Source: Amoebophrya sp. A120
Taxonomy: Eukaryota > Sar > Dinophyceae > Syndiniales > Amoebophryaceae
NCBI GenBank assembly: GCA_905178155.1
Contig: CAJINV010000012.1
Span: 988,004-1,052,003, forward strand
Direction: 5' to 3'
DNA: 64,000 nt
Part shown: piece by piece, positions 32,740 through 41,900 of the stretch
Layout of the letters: each line of letters starts with the position of its first letter
How positions within the stretch are numbered: the first letter of the stretch is position 1
The notes under the pieces: generated by a model
The model's database searches: none
Told to the model about the DNA's origin: nothing
The model's input: only the letters and a program-made list of their open reading frames with translations
Made by a program: the position numbers and the translations under genes

Positions 32740-35700
32740 TCAAACAACTAAACTGCCGCCGCCGCCGTTTGCAACAACATCGGACGGACCTCCGCCAGCG
32801 ACATCAGCACTCGAGTAATCAACGACCGCACCAGAAGCTGCTGCTGGTGGTTGTACATCCTTGCCTGGTGCTTGCACGTCATCGGTGCGCATGAATCCAC
32901 CAATCAGGTTTGTGGCCGTGTCGAATACATTCTTTCCCATATCAAGTGCAAACATGTCCGGGTCTGGAAGGATGCAACTTGTGATGCTAACTTTGGATAC
33001 AATCTGTACGTGTATTGCATGAACAGTAAAAGACGTCCAGTTTTTGCTACGCGAAGAGGGCGTTTTTCATGCGAGATGGGCATCAGAAAACCCTCGCAGA
33101 ATCTTTAACGCATACATAGGTCATGCAAATGGTGCATGACACACGTTGCACCCTTCCAGACCCAGGGGGCATAAATATTTGCGTTTCATATCCAACCTCC
33201 GCCGCCGCTTCCATCAAACCTCCGCCGTTTGGATTCGAATTTTTTTGGTTCGGCGACGACACGCTTGGATTCGGATTTGGGTTCGGGTTCGGCGACAGTA
33301 TCAAATGTAGAAATGTCTGGGTCTGGAAGAGTGCGCGATTTGTCATGCAGCTTTTCCATGACCCGTGAGGTCTGGAATGCAGGACCCGACATGACAGATT
33401 CTGTGCGATTTTTCTCATGCCTATCCTGCATGAGCAATTGCCTCCCGACTTGGTCAAAACTGGACGACTTTTGGTAATCATGCAACACAGATTTTTGCAT
33501 GCTGCAAATTTAGCATGACAAGTTGCATTTTTCCAGACCCAGACATTTTTACATTTGATAGACAGAAGGTCGCGCTCGGTCTCCTTCTCCTCCAGCTCCA
33601 ACACGCGCAGCACCTTCGCCAAGTAGTTGGACGTCTTGTGGGCGGGCAGCATATGGATTGCAAAAGTGTCTGGGTCTGGAAGATTGCAACTTGTAATGCT
33701 GTCTTTTTTTTTTTTTGCCTGCGGGAGCGGATCGCGTTTCTTTCTTTCTTTCTGGAATTGTGTTACGGCGAGAACGGTACCCGCCCGCTGCGCTTACATT
33801 GCGTGCTCCCGTCACGCGTCATGCGGTATAAATTCTTTCGAAACCCTAAACCCATCAAAGCATGCCTCTCGGGAGATACAAACCGGGGGAACCCTAAACC
33901 CGCGCAACGCACTCGTTTTAGTTAACGTCTAATGCCGAAAGCCGCGGCAGACGTCCACGTTGGGACGTAGATGGAGACGTAGTAAAATATGTAATGTTTT
34001 TTTTGGGGGGGCGGGGCTAAAGGTCGAGACTAAAGTTATGTGCAGAAGCCGCTGCACGAAGAGTAGTAAAGATTTTTTCATTTTTTATCTATTAGTTTTC
34101 TAATTCGTCTTCCATCACCCCGGTACTCGAGCACGCCATGCAAAGAAAAGAATCGGCGACCAAGATCATGCATGACAAATGGGAAATAAATTCCCCATGA
34201 CCAACCTATGAAATAGGTCAACCGAGCGCACCCGCTTCCTCTAAGGGGAGGTCCACGAATACTATAGGCCGAGACTGGATCAGGTGATACTAGTAACTTA
34301 GGAACGGTCAAACGAACATTTAGCAGCCGCGCGCCCTGAATACGATACTATGACCCTTAAGCCGAGGGACTTTCGAAATTTACACCGGGCACATAGTGCG
34401 ACTGCCGCCGATGTCATAAGACCGAGCGTAAAGATGCAATCTACCAAAAAAAATAAGTATTTGTAATGCTGAGTGCGAGTTTACGAATTTGATTTTGAAA
34501 AGTATTTTCTATGAGGGTGGGACGGGACGGTTGGACCCCGGGCACCGGCGGTCGCGCCCCTTGTCCCCCGTATGTGCTGCTTCCCGTGCGTACCATGCGC
34601 AAAGCGAAATGTGGGAAAATTCCCCTTTGCATCCATGGCGCTCCGCGAAGACAGCAGGTGAAGAACAAGATTCTTGACCACCAGCACCATCATCTAATCA
34701 TTTCTGGAAATCGGCATCGGCAAGCTCGAGGTAGAGCGGCGGGGGGGAAGTAGAGAAACAAGGGCAGGGCGCCGCAGCATCGTGCTGAGGACGGATGGGA
34801 AGCTTTCACCGGTGGGCATGTGAATTCGACACGCCGGAGCTATCGGTAGCTGTCGGATCTGCAGTAACATCGGCCTAACCGGAAATGTCGGCCCGGGGTG
34901 GAAGGGAGTGAGCAGGTTCGGAAGCAGGACGATAGGCCGGAAAACGGGTGCTGAAGCCGTGAAACCGCTCAAACCGGCTACTTGCCGGGGGACGCGATGT
35001 GGGAAAAGGGAACGGGAATGTCGTCCCGGGGTGGAACAGAGTGGGCGGCTTGGGAAACAGGACGGTGTGGTAAAGGGAGCTTGTTGGCGCCGCGTAACCG
35101 TCTCGACCGGTTCCGGGTCGTGGAAGTCGACATCAAAATGGACAGCAGGGGCAAAACAATATCATCATCATTCTATAAAAAAAGAAATAACGAATCAAAA
35201 TCGAACATGCAAAAGGGTAGGCACCCCCCTAAAAGATGTCACTTGCACTACATGGGCGAAGGCAGTGCTTGTAGAAATCCAGCCGCTTGGAAATGCTACA
35301 GCTAGAGTCAATATCCCCCTTCATACAAACTGGGACTGGGACACATGACTGGAGGTTCATGACAAAATCTAGCTTATGTAGCAGAGCCTTCCACCCAGTA
35401 GGGCACCCAAATGCTATGCGCATGCTGACGGAGGAGAATTACTCCTATTCGGGTCGCATTTGGGTATAGAAAAACGAACTCCATACATATCCTGTAATGC
35501 AAAACGAACTTGTAATGCTTATGCTGTCTCTGGATTCTAAAAAAATGTGTATTGCATGCCCAGCAAGAGCACTCCAGTTTGTGATATGCGGACAGGTCAT
35601 TTCTCATGCGGTAGAGGCATCGCAAAGTCCTCTAAAAATATGTGACGCTAGGGCATGCATCACAGACATCATACGTCATGCAAAATATGCATCACAAACC

Positions 35701-38161
35701 TGGCAATCTTCCAGACCCAGACATTTTTGCAGTTGATACAGCATTTGGAAGGACAGAATCAGCTCATCAAACGCCACGGGTGAGGTCAAAGAATAGTGCG
35801 CAGCCCGCCCGGTGAGGGCGTGGTCCCCGTGGCAGTCCCGCTTCTCTTTTTCTTCGGAGTTAGGCAGATACAATACCGCCTGCCCCGCCGGGCGCCAGGT
35901 GGTGGCGTGAAAAAAGTCAATGTCCGCTTGTTCCTCTTGGATGTGTTTCCACATTTCGTCTTGGTAGGCTTGCAATGCAGAGGAAGAATCGTCGCTCGGG
36001 GGGGGATTTTGCTGTTTGTACCGCATCAGCAGCGCAATCTGCTCGGCCAGCACGGTGACGACCCGGCCAGGCGTGTTCAGCCGCGGCACTGCGTCGTCGT
36101 TGGCCACCGTGCCCAGGAAGGTCGCGAAGGGGAAGGTCGGCAAGGAGTCCACCACGCTCGGGAGGGCGTGCGGGTAGCCCCAGATCGTCACGTCAGCGCC
36201 GAATTGGTGTTGACCACTTGCCTTTTCCGCCTGCTCCGTATGCAAGAAAAAAAGTGTGTAAGTGTAACTCTGTCATGCAGAACATGCAACAGAATTACAC
36301 CTGTCATGCCAGGCAACCATGCAGTCCTCTTTTCACTTGTGTTTTCCCTCGTTACAAACCACGCATGACCATGAGAGGAGGTTTTCTCTGTCATGCAGAG
36401 CAAATTTGTGATGCTGTTCCTCCAAGAAAGTTACACTTTTTACACACTTTTTTTCCTGGATACTCCGTCCACAGGCTGTAAACCCAGGAGGCGGTCGCCG
36501 CGCCCAGCGAGTGGCCGGTAATGATCAGGTCCTTGTAGGTGCCCGCATGAGCAGCATCTGCAAAAAAATCCGTGATCGCTTGCTCCGTTTCCGCCGCCGT
36601 GTCTTTCGCCGCCAAATAAATTGCGGGGTGCGCGTTGTGCCCGTCCAGTTGCTCTTTCGTTTGTAGAGATCCCTCGTCAAAGTAGCTCGCCATTTCCTCG
36701 GACACGGTCTTGTAGCGGAGATCCGTGATGGCGTCGTCAATGGCTTTGGTCCCGCGAATCGCCAGCACCACAGCCTTCCGCTGCTTGTCGCCGAAGAGAA
36801 CATAGGCCGGCATTTTCACATCGGCCTCATACCGGGCTTTCAGGATGTCGATCCACTCCGCTTTCGTCGCGTCGAAACCCTCACCGAACGCCCAGCGGTC
36901 CTGTAAAACCGTAATAGAACTAAGTACTTTGGACCTAAGCAAAAACCCTGTTCCCTGCTGTCGAGCGGCGCATCATCCTCGAATTTAGGTAGAAAGTACT
37001 ATTTCTGTGCGTGCGCAGTGATACGCATAATGAAGTTGTAAACAGCGCAACATCGAGCAAACAGCGCCCAAAACAACAAGGTGTCAACATCTACCTCACC
37101 CGTACGAACGGCCGACAACATAGGTGAGTATGAAATCACAAGCCATCATTTTGCGCGAAAGTCTCACAACTCGTGGTGTCAAGAATATTTTACATAAAAC
37201 AAATTCGTTTCATTTACAAATCCTAGACCTAGTACAACTAGTTTATCTTTACCTTGCTCAGAGCGAGCTTGGAACCCGCCTCCGCATTCTCCTGGAGTTT
37301 CTTGCGGAACTCCTCCTCCGACCCTTTGTAACACGCGTCTGCGTAGGCGATGCTGCGGTAGAGGTCCTTTTTCCGGTCCAGCGTCAGCGTTTCCACCGTC
37401 TCCTCTACTCCCGCATTTGTAATGTTCGCGGACGGCAACGTGTTTTCGTACAGCCGGCACTGGAGCTTGCGGTACTCAAAAAAAGCGCCGGGGAGTTTCA
37501 CCGCGTTCAGCCCAAATTCCTTGACCAACAACAGACTCGCCTCGGCAAAGCCGGCCATTTCCCCGGCAATGTCGTACATCTGCTTCATTTCGTCCGTCAA
37601 CCCCAGGTCGTCCATCGCCGGCAGTAACACCGCGGCGGCAAATTCGTTTGCTTCCTCGCGCATTTCGCCCAGCGTAGACTCCGCCATTTTTTCCAGCTCT
37701 TGAACCTTCGCGTGAAACTTCTCCTTCGATTCGGTGAGCTTATCCACCGCGGGATCGTAGATGTAATTCGCCCATTTCTCCTTGAAAGCACTCCAGGCAG
37801 CGGCAGTTTTGTTCTTCATTTCGGCCATCCTGGCGTTCATTTCGTCAACCGTTTCGGAGTCAACGCAAAAAGAGGTGGGCAGTTCCTCTGTAGTGGTCCT
37901 GTGGTCGTCCAGCTGGAGGAGCTCGTCCTGCTCCGTGGGAGGAGTCCTGGATGCAGCTACGTTGTCGTTCTTCTGGTCGTTCTCACGCACCACTTCCACA
38001 TGCCTTTGTTTCTTCTTCGCCTGCCCGACGGCGGTGACTGAAATGGCGGACACGAAGATCGTGGTCTGCTCTATCGCGGCGCCGAGGAGGGCAATTGTGG
38101 CCAAAAGCCTCTTTGCGGAAGCGGGGGCTTTCGAGCGAGGATCCATTGTTCGTCCACCCAT
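32740..38161 (-). CDS. Class 3 lipase, sn-1 diacylglycerol lipase-like
   Basis: Predicted serine lipase of the alpha/beta-hydrolase fold, acting on diacylglycerol or related lipids. ATG 38161; an N-terminal hydrophobic segment (LLATIALLGAAIEQTTIFVS) suggests a signal anchor. Exons: 38161-37253, 36900-36469, 36239-35741, 33652-33561, 33298-33193 and 32941-32740. The first intron is ordinary GT-AG (37252-36901). The catalytic core shows VVLAIRGTKAIDDAITDLRY and then the nucleophile elbow TGHSLGAATA (GxSxG). An Asp of the triad may be the one in TVANDDAVPR. The family-typical end FDELILSFQML continues LPAHKTSNYLAKVL only if the 2.1-kb composite intron 33653-35740 is removed at its ATGCTG repeats. 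This makes the 32.7-33.7 kb exons part of this gene. The tail has Asn-Pro repeats and Ala/Gly-rich sequence. A catalytic His was not pinned down. Confidence 0.8.
32942..33192. mobile_element. Introner, family A, in the lipase gene
   Basis: Left TATCAAGTGCAAACATGTCC, right CCAGACCCAGGGGGCATAAA then TATTTGCG (TIR carries a small insertion). Only a 3-bp repeat (CAA) fits the frame, giving AAAEVDMGKNVFDTA. Confidence 0.7.
33299..33560. mobile_element. Introner, family A, in the lipase gene
   Basis: Duplication GACAG (33294-33298, 33561-33565). TIRs with ATGTCTGGGTCTGG. Removal reads ETERDLLSPNPNPNPNP. Confidence 0.93.
33839..33900. repeat. Two telomere-like CCCTAAACCC motifs
   Basis: AACCCTAAACCC occurs near 33842 and again near 33892. 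The repeat TTTAGGG is the telomere unit reported for many dinoflagellates. Two isolated copies are not an array; chance or an internal telomere seed are both possible. Confidence 0.45.
34885..35115. repeat. Diverged tandem duplication, about 130 bp
   Basis: The segment near 34885-34980 (CCCGGGGTGGAAGGGAGTGA) recurs at 35018-35115 (CCCGGGGTGGAACAGAGTGG), with the same block order ending in AACCG(C/T)CTC(A/G)A. It lies inside the retroposon-like insertion. Confidence 0.65.
36240..36462. mobile_element. Introner, family E, in the lipase gene
   Basis: Ends TATGCAAGAAAAAAAGTGTG and CACACTTTTTTTCCTGGATA. Duplication CTCCGT (36234-36239, 36463-36468). Removal reads YSLWTEQAEKASGQH. Confidence 0.95.
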
Positions 38162-38991
38162 AATCGACGCGAAAATCAGCGAGATTGATTGAGTGTTGAA
38201 ACTACAACAAAAAAGCTGACAGAGATAAAAGCTGAAGCCTATCTGAAGATTGAAATCTGGGAACCTTTTTACCTTAGACTGAGGCTACGGAGCAGCCAGT
38301 CGTTGGGGAAGAAAGCCAAAGCCTGTGGTGGTTTGCAGCAGCTTGATTTGAATTTAAAAACCAAACATCAATACACGCGGTCTACTGTGGCGACAAGAGG
38401 CCGCTGTACGCACGACTGAGTCAAAAAATAAACCACGTTTGACAGCACAAAGACGTACGAGCACGATAAGCATCGAAGGAACGAAAAACGGACGACGATG
38501 AAAACGAAAAGGGAGGACCACGACATCTTCAGTGCGGCCTTCTTCTCGTGTAATGTGAAACAGCCACGATTTCCGTCTTAGATTTTTTGACGAGCCAGCG
38601 TATTGCACGAGTAAACCGATGGATGGTCGCAAACAGATGAAACTCGGACGATTCCAAAACAAGCACTGGTGTACAACTACAAGCATACCGAAAGAAGTAT
38701 ACCTGGAGCATGCTCATGCAGCAGCTCAAGCGAATAAATCGGGAAACAGAACGGACAGGAACATTATAGCATGGCCGTTAAAATATGTTCGCGCGGCTGC
38801 GCCGCATGGAAGTCTAAAGCCGGCGGACGAGGGGGAAATCTAAAGCCGGCGGTTGCGCCGCATGGAAATTAATGTTTTTTCAAGAGTGAAATGCTATGCT
38901 GGACTTACGCGTACTCGTCATTTGGTTCCGTGAAAATGGGTAAAAATAACTAAGGGAACAACTACTACACAAATTGAGACTCTTCGTCTCC
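38162..38991. other. Intergenic, contains a short repeated motif pair
   Basis: No gene seen. Near 38797-38870 the blocks GCGCCGCATGGAA and TCTAAAGCCGGCGG occur in the order 1-2-2-1, all in the same orientation, giving a nested direct repeat. Confidence 0.5.
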
Positions 38992-41900
38992 TCACGCCGA
39001 AGATGGCCTTTTCCACGCGAAGTATCCCCGGTCGGTATCGCGACTGCTGCGGTTCCCATCGAACGCATAGGCGATCATCATGCGCGCCCAGAAGTGTCGC
39101 CCCAGGTCTATGGCGGAGTTCTCAACCGTTACACTCTCAACTGTTACAGGAGTCTGCAATGCAAGCACAGCAACAGTCAAAGGGGCAAGCTTGCTGCTTT
39201 CGCATGACAGATAATTTGGCACAGATTTATACGCTGTCTAGCCCTTCGGAAATTTGTCATCATGCGAAGCAGCTTGATTATCTTTATCCGGCGGTTTAAA
39301 CAAGTAGTTTATTTTGCACGACAAAAAATCTATGCAGCAGTTGAATGAGAGTGTAACCACGTTTGAGAACCCGTCCATAAGGTCCCGTCCGCTGTTCCAG
39401 TATAGCCGGTCTTGGCTGCCCGCCACGAGCCACTGATTCGTGTCGATGGTGTTCGGTCCCGTGAAAAAGTAGGCATTTGGCTTCAATACACAGAAGATCA
39501 AGGACGCGGTCTGCACATCCGCGAAGGGATTGAGCTGGTCGCCGTACCGCCCGAGCCCCGCATGTTCCAGGGAGGAGTAGGTGAACGCGAGATCGAACAG
39601 TTCGTGAAAAGCTGCATCTTCCTGATCCTGTTGATCTTGATCTGGTGGCTCAGCATGATTTGCTCTTATTTCCTCATCATCGCTTTCTCCATGTAGTTCC
39701 TTTCGTTGAAAAAACCCGAACTTTTTTCCCAGGTCCAAGAAGTGCAGAAACCGGAGTTTCGGGTTTCGACTGCAAAAATGTCTGGGTCTGGAAACTTGTG
39801 ACGCTAAAATGTGGATAATGGAAACACATCCGAATGCAGTCCAGCATGACAACTATCCAGGACGCTTTCTCATAGGTAGTCCGCATGAGAAACTGCGTTC
39901 TTCTTCTTGCATGACAAAGCTGGCTGCGACTTTTGCTGGTTATGCAACACAGATATCCCAGGAATGTAAAGCAAGCATTACATGTTCCAACCTTCCAGAC
40001 CCAGGCATATTTGCAATTCATATCGGGTGGCGGCGAACGACTTTCGGCTCGCGGTAGTCCACGGTGGTGACCTTTCTGGCGTTCATGCTATGCTATGTAA
40101 ATTTCCCGTACATGTACAAAATGCATGACAAATTTCGCTAACTTGCAGTGTCCAACTTGTCATGCTAGACTAGGATTGAAGGCAAGTTTTGTCATGCAGA
40201 GACTGCATTTGTTTTTGTACGTGTACCGGAAATTTACTGTGAATACATGCGGAGCAGGAACACCTCGATCCAGGGAATTTCGGACCCCAACACCAGGACG
40301 TGCTTGTCTTCGATCAGGTCTCTGTGCTTTTGGAAAAAATCGCGATGGAGTGCCGTGTATCAAATGCAAATATGTCTGGGTCTGGAAACTTGTAATGCTA
40401 AAAGTGAATGATAGACCTAGACGCACTGCAATACGCAGCTATGCATGACAAATTTTCTGGCTGCAATGTCTTACGTATTCCGCATGGCAAACTGCGTTTT
40501 TGCATGACAGGTAAGAGGGCCCTTTCGTGCCTATGCAACACAGATTCTCGAGTCATGCCAGACAAGCATGACAAACTTGCATTCTTCCAGACCCAGACAT
40601 TTTTGCATTTGATACCGTGTCTCCGTAGCTCGTGTAGATGCCAGTTTCCACGTCTTCTGCCCTCACGCTCACTTCCTTTTCGATGTGTTCCCTCTCCCAG
40701 CGAAAGTCATGCCGCTCGTTCCAACCCTTTTCGAATGATTTTTGCAATATCATACGGAAATAATGCGAGAACATATTCACATAAAAATCTCTTTTGCATA
40801 ATGCATATCACAAACAGCATGTTCATGGCTTTTCGCCAATGGCAGAGTTTGTCGTTGTTCCCTCTTAACCAATAATTTTGAATTCACTTTTGCATTGCAT
40901 ATGTGAAGATGACATGCTAGCTTTTTTCTACTGTATGATATGCGCGAAATAGACCGGCGGTGTGTGGATGACGGCGCGGCCGTTGATGGTGTACTCCTTT
41001 TCAAACACGAGAGGCACAAAGTCCACCGGTGGCCACAAAATGGGGGAAAAATCCAGCACGCCGGGGGACCTCGCCAGGGCCGGGCAATTGGGCCGGACCG
41101 TGCTCAACTTCTGCGCAAACACCAGGTCCGCAACTTCCGGCTCGGGAAGGGAGTGCTGGACGTTGTTGAAAGGGTGCAGCTTATTGGAGACAGATGGTTC
41201 AAGTTCATCTCCCTCGTTAGCAGGAGGAGTTGCTTCCACCTCAAGTAGGCTGGCAAGGGTGGTTGTGAGCTCCTCTGATGTCCTGGGTGTTGACATGATA
41301 GGTGTAGTACCAGCAGGACTACCCTCCTCCCCATACCGGATGGAGACCAAGTGTTGCATGCTGTCAATCCGTCTCGCGTTCTCCTCGACAATGCCATCGT
41401 TGCAGACGTCCTCTGTGTGTGCAATGCAAAGGTATCGCACTTCGCACCGCTACAACTAGTACGTTTGCGTAGTACCCGACTGCGGCCATCCTGCATGCCA
41501 GATCTCTACTTTATTCCGAAGCATTCCAATAATTCCACTTTTCAATTCGAGATGATTTGATCTTGATGGTGCATTTTTTCATTTATAGCTACAGTAAGTG
41601 CGATACTTTAATACTTCTGATGCATACTTCGCACCCTGTAGTCAAGTGCGGCTTCAATCTTGTGTAAAACAGATCCGCAACCTTCTGCATGAACAGCGTC
41701 GTGCGGTGCATCGCCTGCTTGAAAAACTGCGCCAACTGCTGGAGCTGAAGGTCGGTGGAGAGCAGCAGCTCGTCCCGCTTTTCGCGGAGGGAAACAAGAT
41801 CTTCTACTGTAAGAGCACCTTGTTGTAGTTCCGCAGTCCTGCTGCTCGTGAGATTCGAAAAAGTTTGTTCTCCATGATCTGAGAGAGATTTTTCTGCGTT

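Larger units (their letters stand above)
33701..35506. mobile_element. Insertion inside an introner, retroposon-like
   Basis: Flanked by 13-bp direct repeats AACTTGTAATGCT and bearing 13 T at its left end (33704-33716), which is an A tail on the minus strand. These are marks of target-primed retroposition. No reverse transcriptase or recognisable gene is seen inside. It contains two CCCTAAACCC motifs and a diverged tandem duplication. Confidence 0.6.
33653..35740. mobile_element. Introner, family A, split by a 1.8-kb insertion, in the lipase gene
   Basis: The left TIR (TATGGATTGCAAAAGTGTCT) is at 33653 and the right TIR (AGACATTTTTGCAGTTGATA) ends at 35740. The target duplication ATGCTG flanks the whole (+ strand CAGCAT). 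Normal members are about 260 bp; the extra 1.8 kb lies between two copies of AACTTGTAATGCT (33688-33700, 35507-35519). Removal joins FQML to PAHKTSNYLAK. Confidence 0.85.

Noticed and set aside
33653-33653. ATG at 33652 as the start of a separate small gene (32.7-33.7 kb)
   Set aside because: The ATG is created by the introner's target duplication; the exon continues the lipase C-terminus when the split introner is removed.
35380-35490. Lipase end reading into 35490-35380 with a nearby stop
   Set aside because: It uses sequence inside the 1.8-kb insert; the alternative across the whole composite intron restores the family's conserved continuation.
37124-38041. Plus-strand frames opposite the first lipase exon
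   Set aside because: They are antisense shadows of a well-supported minus-strand exon with a signal anchor and in-phase GT-AG intron.
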